A stretch of DNA of 64,000 bases, from contig NC_051120.1 in assembly GCF_014839805.1 (NCBI RefSeq), positions 4,712,001-4,776,000 of the forward strand. Direction: 5' to 3'. This stretch comes from Manduca sexta (lineage: Eukaryota; Arthropoda; Insecta; Lepidoptera; Sphingidae). The translations under genes and the position numbers were made by a program. This document shows positions 11,935-23,696 of this stretch, piece by piece. Numbering within the stretch: the stretch's first letter is position 1; every line of letters starts with the position of its first letter. Below the pieces are notes generated by a model, which was not told where the DNA came from, made no database searches, and saw nothing but the letters and a program-made list of their open reading frames with translations.

Positions 11935-12095
11935 ATCGACAAAGCCTAAGCCTGAGGTCATCGCTAGACAGTGGTATTAACACTGTCCGACTCTGTCCGA
12001 CCGCTTCCGGCCCACCCGGCGAACCGCCTCTGCTCGACTTACGCTCGGACCTAGGACTTGGTGCAGACGCAAGCGATTTTATAATCTTAATAATG
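11935..12095. other. GC-rich island in AT-rich surroundings
   Basis: This is a stretch of roughly 160 bp with clearly higher GC. Open frames cross it on both strands: - strand APSPRSERKSSRGGSPGGPE, + strand TASGPPGEPPLLDLRSDLGL. Neither is recognised, and neither is joined to clear splice sites. It could be an isolated exon of another gene, a regulatory island or a retroposon piece. Confidence 0.3.
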
Positions 12096-12502
12096 TTTGT
12101 ATTCGAAAGTGAACACAAAAAGAAAGTGGTTTTAGGCGAAATTTGGTAAACAGATAGGTCATGATCTGATATATATTTTACTTTAGGTACTTTTTCTTCG
12201 TTTCATCTTCTAGAAGTTTTATTACAGAAAATAACTAGTACGATATAAAATGGATAGAAATTAAATATCACCTGAATTTCATAAAAAAAAAATCGTGCGC
12301 AAAGCAAACTTAGACTTAAGCAAACTTAACCTAGAGTTCCAGATAAAAGCAATGCTTTGTCAGTCAGTGTTACGAATTTTAATCAATACAAGGGTGGGCG
12401 TTCTTAATGCACCCATATTTCACCGAAGTTATACCCGCAATCCATCACATCTCAAGTATTTATAGTGTAACTTTAACGTGTGCACGTATCTTTGTTGGTT
12501 AT

Positions 12503-12615
12503 ACAGGCATGGCAGTCACTCCTTAACTGATGGCAAATGGAGTTTATATCAGATAGATAACTTCACGAGAGATGATTATCCCTTGCTAGTCGCATCAATT
12601 CTGCCGGCTTGTTGT
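12503..12615 (+). repeat. rep-E fragment, diverged
   Basis: ACGAGAGATGATTATCCCTT, GCTAGTCGCATC and AATTCTGCCGGCTTGTTG. Confidence 0.5.
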
Positions 12616-13730
12616 ATCAGTGTATCTGCAATTTTTTGAATAATTATTTAAACTTAAATTAATTCCGCTGCCGCTCGTCACACACACCATAAATATTATT
12701 ACGTCACACCGATGTTTAAATTGGGGATTATGATATAAACCCAAAGCCTTGTTCAGACGCTGTAATGCTAGCGGCCGCTTTACACGGAGACATTACATCG
12801 GCCACACACGATTATTATGCAATCACTTACTATGAACATGTATTTTCGTAAGTGTTACTTTTTGATCTTTCGTGGTAATTTGCCAGAAAATTCATACTAT
12901 CGAATCTCTTATAGAATACTATTTGTGTGTAGCTACAGCGAGCGACGCGGCGATCACAAATAGTATCGATTGATGGGACCTTATTTGATGTATTAAAGCG
13001 TAAATAAGAAATATATTATACTTAAAAATGAGAAATAAACCAAAGCCTTGGAGATAATAAGCGCATGTTTACAAGTTTTGAGTAAATTTTATTTGACAGT
13101 TATTGTATTAAATATCCAATGTAGTTAGTACTCATTTCAGTAACATTTATTTTGGAGCATGACTTAGAATAACTTTTGTATTTGGTCGGCTTATATAAGT
13201 ATGTAACGAGTAGCATTTACACAGAAATTGTAAAACAGGCCCTAAGTCTTATAAAATAAGAATGAAAGTCTTCTACTTCCATTCCACTAATATGAGATCG
13301 TTGCAACAAAATTTTAAGTATGGTTCTAGAAACGAATTAGTTTACATCACTTCTTAGCAATACTGAGAATGTTTTATAAGAAACAACCCAAACAAATTGG
13401 GTATTTGACATAGTAAAGAAATAAATAAATTTGGTATTGAACATTATATAATTTAAGGTGTTAATTAAGAATATTTGACTTAAATTACAAATAAAAATTA
13501 TTTAATATTTTATTTTCCGAAATAAAAATAAGAGTTTTTGAATCTGTGCATCATTTACAAGAAACGTCTCAAGCGAGCAAGACTAGAGAACGTGACGTCA
13601 CGATGTATTATATGTAATGTCTTGTCTATTGGTCTTGTAATTCCGAAAAAGATTTTGGCGCGTTTCGCAAGTTTCATTAATATTTATTTGATTATTTCGT
13701 GTCCAAAGTGCACTTCACCGAGAAACAAAC
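12616..13730. other. unrecognised stretch before the YqaJ relic
   Basis: No repeat copy or gene was recognised. The left terminus of the DNA transposon should lie here. CGTGACGTCACG at 13592-13603 could pair with TGACGTCACG at 16083-16092, but that motif is self-palindromic and proves little. Confidence 0.4.
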
Positions 13731-15428
13731 ATGGAAATTGGTTTTATTCAAGCGGACAGTGCAAATTTGCCAAAAATTGTGTCTTTTATGATCGCAAATT
13801 TCTTTGCCTCAAACTCGGACTTTTGTTCTGCACAATTGAGGAACGTGAAAACTTCATTGTAAGTACAAAACTATCCTTTTCTGATATTTTGTTCAATTCA
13901 CAATAGATTACAGTTTGATTTATGTACTTAGCCTTATTTTGTTTTGCTATAAAATAACCTTCGTGTCATGCATATGATAGGTACATGTTTACTTTGTAGA
14001 CTATAAATACAAATAATACATTTATTACGTTACCAATAAAATCATAACTTATAAGAATCTTACTCTGGTTAGGTACCTGTTATTTGTGTAAAATCTTTTC
14101 AACGAAAAGTTTCTCGTATTGTGGCTATCTGTGATGCTTTATTTCTATTTTTACAGATCATCAAGACAGTTGTATGGTGATGATGCTAATTCATATGCTA
14201 ACTCAAATCCTAAAACATCAAGCTGATTACAAAGTGCCCGACATTCTTCAGTTCTCGATGCATTATTAGAGCATCAAGCATAAGAAAGGAAGTGACTGTG
14301 AAACGTTTTTAGCCAAAATTAATGGTGTTTTTACACAAGAAAATATAAATTTTGTGGAAAGTCTGACTCGAGCACAACAGGAAATTCAAGCATGGCATGA
14401 GTTAAGGTATTATTTATTTATAGGTATTTGATTGCATTTTAAATGTGATGTTGCCTTTTTAAATGTGATTTGATACTGTAAGTATTGAACTAATAAGATA
14501 TTTAAAATCAATGTTCTAGAGCAAAATTCCCAACTTGGGGTCTGTGGACATATCTAGAGTCGGCTGATTTCAATGTTAAAGCTATATGAAGTTTCAGGTT
14601 GTGCTTAAGAGAAGCATTTTATTGTGATTTAAGGAGGTCTGTGGTGATCATCTTTGCTCATTTAGTGGTCCACAGCTAAGAAAGGTTGGAAAATGCTGTC
14701 TTAGATTAATATATATTGGAATTATATGTTTCCATGTGAGATGCAATCTCAAAATGTAAATTAGTCTTGTAGCTTTACTAGTCTTTGATGTTTGTGTTCA
14801 CATTCATATGTGTTGGGCACCCATTCTACAGGGCATCCTAGTGGGGATATAAATGTATATGTGGCCACCAGGCAGTCACTAGTTTAACATAAAAAAAAAA
14901 TGAATTTTCTTTTCAGGAATAAAAGCATCAAAAGCATTTGATGTTTCACGATGCAAAATAACTGTTGGATCCTTGGTTGCCTTAATAATGGGAGCTAAAG
15001 TACCAGATACTCCAACCATGAAAAGAGGAAAATCATTGGAAGAAGTACTAAGAAAGGAGTTGGAAAAAAATATGACAAGATTGCAGAATGTGGTTTTATT
15101 ATTAGCCAAAAATTCCCAATGGTAGCTGCATCGCCAGATGGTATTTTTAAAGGGTGACACAGTTATTGAAATTAAATGTCCAACGAGCCAAAAAAGTTTT
15201 ATATACTATATATGTAACAACACAATCACAGAAAAGTTTGCACTCTAAGTTCTTTTGCAAATGTATGTGAGTAATTTAACAAAAGGTTTATTTTGTGTGG
15301 CAGATTGGGAATTTGAAAAAAATAATAAAGTCCATGTAATACCAATAGAGTATGATGAGATCAAAGTAAATGATATTTTATCTAAAGTTGTAAAGTTTTG
15401 GAAGAATAATGTTTACAATCTATTGTAA
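13731..15428 (+). pseudogene. YqaJ-type nuclease gene of a DNA transposon, three exons, broken
   Basis: Exon 1 (13731-13858) reads MEIGFIQADSANLPKIVSFM and ends in SAQLRNVKTS with donor GTAAGT. Exon 2 (from 14157, acceptor TTTTACAG) continues in phase as SSRQLYGDDANSY and, after a stop and a frame change, ends with ESLTRAQQEIQAWHELR at 14406. Exon 3 (14917-15428, acceptor TTTTCAG) starts IKASKAFDVSRCK. It keeps the nuclease signature SPDG (15131-15142) and VIEIKCP (about 15162-15182), the Asp and Glu-x-Lys metal-binding residues of the YqaJ/lambda-exonuclease fold. AATAAA follows at 15457. Lesions: a stop and frameshift in exon 2, one A missing near 15070, one base extra near 15153, and CTCTAA about 60 nt after EIKCP. 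YqaJ genes accompany the transposase in ISL2EU-type transposons, and the neighbour at 15671 fits. A free-standing captured nuclease is the alternative. Confidence 0.75.
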
Positions 15429-15670
15429 AACTTATTTTTATAACTTAATATAGGAAAATAAAACATTATATTCTAAATTTTGTTTTTATTCGTCAAATGT
15501 TTTTAATTAAGGAGCCTAGTAAATTAATTAAGGCACGTGCAATAACAATGCAATCGTCCAAAAACTTAATTAAATTTGTATTGACAACTGAATGCGGTTT
15601 TAACATTAATAATAATAATAATTTTTTATTGTAAATAACCGAATTTGTTTACAATTTCAAAGGTTACAAA

Positions 15671-16018
15671 TTACAAACTTATTATAAAAAACATTGAGAA
15701 CTCCCTTAGACGTCGGATGACTCTTTCAATGTGGTATCAGTAAATTTGCTATCTCCTTAGTTTTTGGAGCTTCAACTTTGGTTTAATTAGACTTAACTGA
15801 TACACTTGGCGGTCTCACTAAACTGCATCCCTTTTGTAATAACAGTTGCTCAATATGCTTGAATCCTCTATCAGCTAGTATAATCGCACCAGGTTCCCAA
15901 TGATCTAAAAGTTGCAATTTTCAACCAAACATACATCGCTAATCCTGCCACCATAACCAGGTGAAATGTAGTTAATAATACCATCAGGTGTGCTACTTAT
16001 AAGGTATTTTATTGTATT
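15671..16018 (-). pseudogene. DDE_Tnp_4-type (Harbinger/ISL2EU-like) transposase, C-terminal relic
   Basis: Read on the - strand from 16018, the frame gives NTIKYLISSTPDGIINYISP then GYGGRISDVCL. After a frameshift near 15910 it gives EPGAIILADRGFKHIEQLLL with QKGCSLVRPP. After a stop and another shift it gives KTKEIANL and IPHIERVIRRLREFSMF before TAA at 15671-15673. The GGR-SD, ADRGF and HIERVIRRLREF blocks are the hallmark of the DDE_Tnp_4 domain, with Asp of ADRGF and Glu of HIERV as catalytic positions. The N-terminal part and first catalytic Asp are missing, and a stop sits directly upstream at about 16020. It lies tail to tail with the YqaJ gene, 243 bp away. No terminal inverted repeats were identified. 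Confidence 0.78.
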
Positions 16019-16239
16019 GGCCTTTTATAATCTTGAATAATAAACGAATCTCACGTATTGTTTATATTAAGAGTATTACATCATGACGTCACGCCCCTTA
16101 TTTGTCACGTGACTTAGCGTTTCAGTGGGAAACACAAAATGTAATTATTAAAACTGTCTTTTAGCTATTAAAATGGCTCTAAATATAAAAAAAAACAATT
16201 GTCAAGCGTATCTTTAGTGACTCTAGAACATTTTAAAGT

Positions 16240-16335
16240 ACTTTACGAAAATTTGTCAAATACCCAATTCTGTCCGGGAATCGAACCAACCTCTTCGTCT
16301 AGTGACTAACGCCACTAAACCAACAAGGCTATCTT
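16240..16335 (-). mobile_element. tRNA-like SINE head
   Basis: On the - strand, GATAGCCTTGTTGGTTTAGTG gives an A box, and GAGGTTGGTTCGATTCCCGG a B box, followed by ACAGAATTGGGTATTTGAC. It does not fold as a full tRNA (no CCA-adjacent acceptor pairing seen), so it is a SINE or tRNA relic. Confidence 0.55.
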
Positions 16336-16695
16336 TAATCTTAGACAAGACTAAAATGGAACCTTGGGTCAGTACATTTACGATACAAATTGTGTCAATG
16401 CCAGATATTTAAGATAATCTCACAATTATTAAATAAGCTTGTCTTTTGTTGTTTACACTGATAAAGAACGTAATTACAGCTATCATAATTACTTGCTTAA
16501 TTACATGACCAGTTGGAACGGGATTTTTCGCATGACATCACAAATTATTATTTAAGGTTGTTGTCATGGTTTGTGGACACTAGCGTGGTTATGTCACTGC
16601 AACCTATGGCACCCCATTGGTTGCAGTGGCGTAACTTGCCATAGAGGAACCCTATATCGAAATCCTTATATCCAATTACCCAGCGGTTGGGGATA

Positions 16696-16835
16696 AAGAC
16701 AAGTTAGTTTTCTCTGAGACCTGAGCTTCACCGCTCGTTATCATAATGCGTGCCACAGCTGATCCTGGCTTACAGGAGTTGTAGTGGTGGGTGTGAGGGT
16801 GGGAAAGTCTCTATATCCAGCTATTCACGGCAATA
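16696..16835 (+). repeat. rep-M repeat
   Basis: CTGAGCTTCACCGCTCG, CATAATGCGTGCCACAGCTG and CTGGCTTACAGGAGTTGTAG. Copies are also at 6478-6600 (+) and 45588-45706 (-). Confidence 0.55.
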
Positions 16836-17594
16836 TATATTTTTTTTAAGCACAGCACGAATTCCACATCAGCTTCTGACAATGCTACTTTACTTAGAAA
16901 TAATGTTATTATGAGGGTTGTTTCCTATGTTGAATTTTGTACATAATTTAATAGGTTACAGAAAATAATATGAAAAGGAAATTCTTCCGTGAGTTCAGCA
17001 TCAATATTGGTTGAAAGATGAAATAGTTATTCATATTTGAAATATTTTTGTGAGCAATAGTGGGCTCGTGGGTTATCGCGCTATCTCTTTCTCACGCATG
17101 CAGCGTTATAGCCGGTGACAGTCAGTGACGTCACAGTTTGCTATCACTCTTATTTGACAGCTACCCTATCCACCGAACTTAAAATCTTTATAACTTATTT
17201 AATGTTGGATGTATTATGAAAATTCTTTATCCGTTATATTTTGACATATATATTTGATAAATATATTTAAAATAAGTAGTAAATTGCCCTATTACCAGCC
17301 ACGTGGTACGGCGCGCAAAGTCCATAACCCAAATATCTATTTCCGTCTATTTCTGAACATCTGGTCTGCATCGTGTAACCACACTTCAGCAATACTCGGA
17401 CTTTATTATTGCGACCGTATCGGCATAAAGAAGATTTATGGGCTAGTATGACCATGGTACAGCATGGATATTCCTGTTTAAATGTTTATTGAGATATTGC
17501 AGTGATTGCCAACTAGTATTTTGATTATTTATTAATTAAATATAAATAAAGCTGAAGAGTTTGTTTGTTTGAACGCGCTAATATCAAGAATGAT

Positions 17595-17733
17595 TTAAAC
17601 AATTTTGATTTTTTTACTAATAGAAAGCTACATTACTCTTTAATGCTGTAAACTACTTTTGTCTCGAGAAAATATTTATCCCGGAAAAACTTTTTCATGC
17701 AGGCGGAGCCGTCGGTCAAAGCTAGTGTTATAT
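17595..17733 (-). repeat. rep-F degenerate repeat
   Basis: ACTAATAGAAAGCTACATTA, GAGAAAATATTTATCCCGGA and GGCGGAGCCGTCGGTCAAAG. Confidence 0.52.
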
Positions 17734-17939
17734 ATTGTACAAAATGAGTCAAAGGACATGCTTTAAAATTGGCCTATTATTGTAATAACACGTGTTGATG
17801 ACAAAATTCGCCGATGACTGTCTATTATGAAAGAAACACTTTTCAATGACTATTAATAGCTCCTACTATCTTTAGTTTTAATTATAATAACTCAGTCATA
17901 TAATATATTTGATAAAGTTCGTCGTCATATTTATATGAT

Positions 17940-18160
17940 ACTAGTGACTCGTCCCGGCTTCGCCTCCACAGCAGATCATTACAAACAAACTATCTCTCTA
18001 ATAAATAACTCGCGGTTTCAATCAAGAATAAAAATCCTGTTTTATATTTTATAAGTATCATATGTCCTTCCCAGATCCTTAACCTATCCACATACCAAAT
18101 TTCATCAAAATCCCTTCATTCGTTTTTAGGTTTATTGCGTTTAGACTGACGCGACGGCGC
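17940..18160 (+). repeat. rep-F-type repeat (GTCCCGGCTTCGCC end)
   Basis: ACTAGTGACTCGTCCCGGCT, ACATACCAAATTTCATCAAA and ATCCCTTCATTCGTTTTTAG. Similar ends occur at 43385-43420 and 52840. Confidence 0.5.
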
Positions 18161-18460
18161 ACATTTCTTTTAATAAGTAAGGAAAAAAAGGAAATTGTAC
18201 TCAATTATGATTCATATAGGAACTATAATCGATACACATCCGTATTTCTATGAAACCAATTATACAAGCGATGAATAAGTGTTTACGTATCGCCTCAGAA
18301 CTGATATAGATCTTGCGTCTGTGATAAGATTTCAATGCCGCGTACTGTTGTATTAACTATTTTCCTTCACACTCATTTGTTTGGAAGAATTTTGTTATTG
18401 TTTAAGATGTAGATACTGTCGTACAGATTTACGTCTGGGCACATTAGAAATTTTAACAAC

Positions 18461-19114
18461 TATACTGGGTCATTTTGACATTGCGTTACTAAATGAAACC
18501 ACATACTCCTCTTAACCTTTGCTGACATAGTGCCAGAAATCATCCATTAATAACGAATATTTTCACAACAAATCTTGGTTTTACTTTTCCGATTTTTTGA
18601 TCATTTTGCAGTTTAATGCAAATATGGCGCGTGCGTAAATGCATTTGTGACTGAAAGTATGTTTTTGCCGCTGCGACAAATTCTCTTAGAGTAGTAGTAG
18701 ACACCTACCACTGTTCCGCCTTCAAACACCGCGAAGAAATGTACTAAGGTTTGCGCCCTTGTCACGGGCCATACGATTGCTTAATACTATATCCCAGAGC
18801 TTGGATATAACCTGTAACCTGTCAGGATTCACAGAAATGGCCCATAGATGTATTGAAATCAATTGTTAAGATTAAATCTGTTTAACATCGCATAAGTATC
18901 AACTGTTATGGTGTTATAATATATGTATAAATAAATAAAAATAAAAAAATTAGGGCGCGTAAAATTAAAATGACTTTTTATTATTATTTTTTTTTATTCG
19001 AACCTTAAACTTTTTTTACTTTACATCTACGGATCAACTAAGTTATTGTAAAGTGTTTTCCAATTAGATAATTATGTGGTTTCATTTAATAACGAATCGA
19101 AATGACCCTATATA
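18461..19114. mobile_element. 650-bp inverted-repeat element
   Basis: The left end (18467-18504) reads GGGTCATTTTGACATTGCG then TTACTAAATGAAACCACAT. The right end (19074-19108), reverse complemented, reads GGGTCATTTCGATTCG then TTATTAAATGAAACCACAT. There is no ORF inside. A third similar terminus, GGGTTATTTTGACATG..GTGAAACCACAT, stands alone at 58182-58213. The target-site duplication is unclear because of surrounding TATA sequence. Confidence 0.55.
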
Positions 19115-19302
19115 AGTATTATAAAAAATCGAGGACTTTTCCCAAAATAATAAACCATGGTCCCAATATTAACGCTCGTAAAAGTTATGTAAAATTATTG
19201 CCTGCAAGTGACACTTGTCTCTTTATTTCTAAAACAAACTTGCAAACCCTGAACGAGGGTTAAGGACTTCTTGTTAATGACCCTCGTGGAGATGCGATGC
19301 AG

Positions 19303-19480
19303 GCCGGCATAATTTTGACGATCGATGAAACATAGTTCTCGTTAGTTGTTAGTGTTTTGACTTCTTTTATTACAATGGAGTCATTGCCGTATGCCAGCAT
19401 AATTCTGACGATCGCCGAGACACATTCTCGTTAGTTGTTATTATTTAGACTTCTTCAATACAATGGAGTCATTGCTGTAT
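19303..19480. repeat. two-copy tandem duplication, 88-90 bp unit
   Basis: Unit 1 is 19303-19392 and unit 2 is 19393-19480. Each runs GCC(G/A)GCATAATT .. GACGATCG .. TCTCGTTAGTTGTTA .. ACAATGGAGTCATTG .. GTAT. Confidence 0.85.
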
Positions 19481-19544
19481 TAGGATAAAAATAAATTAAA
19501 TTTCTCTTCCACAAACACCTTTCCAGTAGTTTCGGTGTAACTAA

Positions 19545-19616
19545 TGTCCGTCCTGGGAATCGAACTTAGCTCCTCTCCATTCACAGAGCATACACTTTAG
19601 TATACCAAGAAGGTAA
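19545..19616 (-). mobile_element. tRNA-like SINE head, related to the 16240 copy
   Basis: On the - strand, TACCTTCTTGGTATACTAAAG and GCTAAGTTCGATTCCCAGG give degenerate A and B boxes, followed by ACGGACATTAGTTACACCG. Confidence 0.45.
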
Positions 19617-20389
19617 CAAAAAAATTAGGTTATTTCTCAAATGCATTGGCCGTAGCTGACCTACTTCTCACTGTTTGTTACATTTCCCTGTATCCGGAAA
19701 AACATGTTCAATTCATTAACATCTCACAAAAACATCAATCTTATTCTGTTTACAAATCCTTATCTCGGCATCATTCAGTACTTTACGTGGTGCTAACTTC
19801 CTAAAATCAATACATTTGTCAAATTTAAATCCTAAAGGTAAGATAAGACGGTCCTTTATTGCGTGATGGATGGACTTACGTCACCCTTAAAGTAAACAAA
19901 TATAAGCAAACAGTACATTTGGTATTATATTTATAACAACTTTGAATGACAGTTACAGATAATGTGAGTTCTAAATATTTTCCTTAATTTTTAAAGTCAT
20001 TCGTTACGTTTACCATAGAGTTATACCCATTGTTTTTTGGAGACGGCATTTTCTCTTCCATACATTTCAAATATAGTACACATAACATGTATTTTATTTC
20101 GAATTATATCAAGTTATCAAGTTATGGAAATGTTTGCTGAGTCAACTTTTACGATATCCGGAGTATATAAAAGGATCCTATTCTTACACCGGGAATCACA
20201 TGCAATAAAACGAATTCCTTGCATACAATACTTTACTTAGAAACAGAAAGCTTTTAAATAATGACACAACATGCCCTATCTGAATGTCAAAAGGATTTCA
20301 AACATCCCAAACACACGACTATCGGTGACGCGTCCAGTGATTAAAGGAGGTAAGTAACGACCGTCCGCGATAAGCACTGATAACTAATC

Positions 20390-20787
20390 TCATTATTGGC
20401 CAGCTCCTTTGGTGTTCACTTGTTTGTTTCTTACATCCGCGGACGACGTTCGATATTTGAAAAAAGAAATAAATTCTTTTTTTCAAATAAAATTCCTTTT
20501 TCAAATTTGTTAACTAAGCGGCCAGTGTTTTGAATTTAGAACATGTTTTGAATTACGCATAATAAGTAGTGGTGTGACTGAGTGACGATAACTTTTTCTA
20601 TAACAAGTTTCATTGCATAACGTTCGGAAAACTGTTATTTAACGTGTTAATTTATTACAAATAGCCGTTAATAGGTGCGTGATCGATTTTCGACATGAAA
20701 GTTAGTGATTCAGTGTATGTAATGATGCGCTGCGGCGTACCGGTGTGTCTTGTTCTCATTTAGTGTTTAGTGCTTGTTATATTTACC
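20390..20787 (+). promoter_or_regulatory. candidate promoter and 5' UTR of the cv-c start exon
   Basis: TTCAGTG at 20709-20715 contains the arthropod initiator core TCAGT, and there is an inverted CCAAT (ATTGG) near 20395. No TATA box is at a convincing distance. The stretch lacks recognisable repeats, unlike most of the window, which fits a preserved regulatory region. If transcription starts near 20711 the 5' UTR is about 77 nt. It is also possible that exon 1 is internal to a longer transcript and that this is intron. Confidence 0.35.
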
Positions 20788-20824
20788 ATGAGTGTGCCTA
20801 ATTTGAGTGCTGATCAAATAACAG
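20788..20824 (+). CDS. cv-c: cv-c coding exon 1 (start exon, residues 1-12)
   Basis: ATG at 20788 opens MSVPNLSADQIT and ends ACAG before a consensus donor GTGAGA, leaving one G (phase 1). An in-frame TAG at 20761-20763, nine codons upstream, shows the ORF cannot extend further 5' in this exon, which fixes the start. The leader is short, like the few residues before the SAM domain in the short vertebrate DLC1 isoform. The leftover G joins AG of the next exon to make the Glu that begins the recognisable SAM sequence. The exon is too short for ORF finders and was placed by phase and splice-site agreement. A longer isoform starting elsewhere is possible, because this gene family uses alternative 5' exons. 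Confidence 0.8.
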
Positions 20825-21707
20825 GTGAGATTATTGGTTACCTTGATCCTATAAAAAACGTCTTAATTGCTTATTTTTTTATAAAATAGTATACGATTAT
20901 TAATTATAAATTCATTATAAAATCGTTTTTAATATTATATTTTGTGGATAAGTCTATCAATAAACGTTTGTCATAAATAAACTCATGCGCAAGCGCATTC
21001 TACGAATGCATTAACACGCTATCAATCAAAGTGTTATTTACTTTTCCACGCTTCCTGTCGATAATGATGATATTTGGTCTATTTATTATTGTTATTGTGT
21101 TTGAAATAAACTGTATGGACCACTGTATAATTATTGGATTATTATTACATGTTAAAATAACTTCAGAATTAAATAAAACATTATATTTTTTTATAAACAT
21201 TACATGTACTTACTTCAAATCAAAGTTTTCGATTTTTTATAAAATTAATCGTAATTTTTTGCAATGAAATTAATTCACACTAATTCCTATTTTACTCGAA
21301 CCCTATAAAACAGCATACAAAATAAATACAAAACAAAAAATTAAAACGCTAAAACTACGCTGTTAGCGCAGTAAACATAAAATATAGCTGTTATTTCGCG
21401 AACTTCGCTGAAACAAATGAATCACCTTTGATTATTTTTCAAGCATCCAAGTGGTTGTAATAACGGCTCAGCGGAACGTATGGGTAGCATCATCTAATTT
21501 TACGTATCTGAAAACATGATTTATACGGGAAAACGTCTATTTCCAACACTTATTACGTGGTGCAATTTAATAATAGTGTAATATTGCATCATTGTTACCA
21601 CTTCGTTTTTTCATTGTTAGACGAATTCGTAGACAGTGGCAATGATTTGAATTACAAAGCATAATAGGTGGCAATTTGAGCACAGTTGTGAGTGTAGTGT
21701 GCTCTTT

Positions 21708-21874
21708 ACGCTTTTAATTCCTGAAGGGGTAGGCAGCGGCGGAACTGGTGCACCCATTCTCCGTTGTGAATATTCCGTCCCATGATATTATAGGGAATCT
21801 ATCGCCATATCGGACACAAATTCCAAACTCTGGGCTGATATTGAGTAGAAAAACCCAATAACCACTTTTGTTAT
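21708..21874 (-). mobile_element. rep-C SINE, 3' half abutting rep-A
   Basis: It runs from CGCTTTTAATTCCTGAAGGG to GAAAAACCCAATAACCACTT, where rep-A begins without a gap, so one element inserted at or in the other. Confidence 0.65.
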
Positions 21875-22262
21875 TGCTTTGAATGACGAGACGAGTTTGC
21901 CGTTCGCCTGATGGTAAGCGACACGCCCATAAACAGTAGAAACACCATCCAACACCTTGAGTTACCAAGTATTGCTTGGTATTCCACTGCACTCGCTATT
22001 CTGAGACGTGAGATGTTAAGTCTCATTATGTCCAGTAGTTACACTGGCAACAATAATAATAATAATAATAATAATTTATTTGTATTAAAAACAGACAAAT
22101 GTTACAAAATTCAATTGGTGTACAAATGTTACAGAGTAGTTATATAATATCCTTCAAACCGGAACACAACAATGAGTATTCACTGATGCTTGGCGGCGGA
22201 AATAGACATTGCGGTGGTACCTACCCAGGCGAACTCTCACATATGAGAGACCTACCACTAGT
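21875..22262 (-). repeat. rep-A, split by an AAT-microsatellite insert
   Basis: The 3' part is 21875-22050 and the 5' part 22148-22262 (CCGGAACACAACAATGAG .. CTCACATATGAGAGACCTAC). Between them is an approximately 97-bp insert starting with (AAT)n at 22051-22078 and continuing TTTATTTGTATTAAAAACAG. Confidence 0.7.
22051..22078. repeat. (AAT)n microsatellite
   Basis: About nine AAT units. It is the start of the insert that splits the 21875-22262 rep-A copy. Confidence 0.9.
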
Positions 22263-23696
22263 ACCTAACCTAGTCACTTTTTAAAAATATTTCGCGTATC
22301 GGCAAATTTTCATCAATCCAAAAAAAACTGTAAAAATTGATATTAAATATCCGGATATGGCTGTGTTTCCCTTTACGACTCTCTGTCAAATAATGTGTGG
22401 GCATTTTCTCTTGGCGCGAACGAATCTCCATCTTTATAGACGAAAGTGTCAAATAAAGTCCATTCAGTATTTCCATTGAAATCTACCCACAAGACAATTA
22501 AGGTGTAAAACAAATGGTACATTTGTTACCTGTCCAGCTAATTGTCGAAAGTAATTACTAGTTCTGAGAACAAAGAAAATTCGTGAACCGTTACCCGTTG
22601 TTTGGAACGGTGCAGACGGGCGGTTTGAAAAACGCTCGTTTTTTTAATTACAAACGTAAACTGAGTTTTTTAAAATAAGTCACAAAAATATATAATTTAT
22701 GCGTTAATATCAATCATCCAGTCAAATAAAAATGATTGGTGAATAAATAATAAATATTGTTTTTGAAAAATAATCTCTTGTCCATAGGTTAAAATAAATC
22801 TTAATACATAATTGTCAGTTCATACATTGATAGTAAAAAAAGTTTTTTATTGTGATTACAAGTCTTTTAATCATAATTATCTCTCACCATGAGAATTAAA
22901 ACGCAATGATATCATTTACAAGCGATTTATCTATAAATTCTCGCCTCACACGATGTACCACTGCTTTATCAAACCCAATAAATTTGTAACTTGAACGCGC
23001 CTGTCAAACGCGTTAATGCTTTTAAATATTCAAGTGTAAAATATTTCTATCATTAAATCTGTATTGCACTTTATCATTGAGTACATGAATATATTTATAA
23101 ATAGCAATGTGTTATCATGTTTTGAAATGGTGTTTATTATTACGGTCAAAGTCAAATACTTGTTAAATATTTTATACGTACTTTGGTCAGGTTTTTATCA
23201 ATAAAAAAACCTTTTTTGAGGAAATGTTTTTAATTTAAATAATTTCTTTTTTTACTTCAAATATTTTTTAGATACTTTAGTGTAGCTTTTCTTTTTCCAT
23301 AAAAAACGTTTTTTATGAAGAATAATATTTTTTTTATATAATTTTAAGTAATTTCTAATACATACCAAAAAACTGACATTTCTTCCCGATTAGCATTTTA
23401 CAGTTACAAAAATCGCTCAGACGCCCGTCTGCAACGCCTACGTAAAGCACGTACATTACCCATTTGCATTGTTTACCCATTTAGCTAACTGCGTGCAGGG
23501 GCCCCGTCTGTGTACTGACACATTTCTAAGCAGGTCACGATAATATCCGAAAATAGTATGCATCTTAATTAAAAAATGCTTTTGCACTTTGAAAAGGTAA
23601 ATACGCGTTATACCATGAACAGGTATTTATGAATGAACGTTAGTAGCAAGTTTGCTATCCCTTCAAAATCATACGTGTATGGTTACTTTTATAACT

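Noticed and set aside
13538..13906. 122-codon + strand frame over the YqaJ first exon
   Set aside because: It is a shadow. The real exon (13731-13858) uses another frame that joins in phase to 14157 and reads as the YqaJ-protein N-terminus.
14879..15160. 93-codon - strand frame
   Set aside because: Antisense shadow of YqaJ exon 3.
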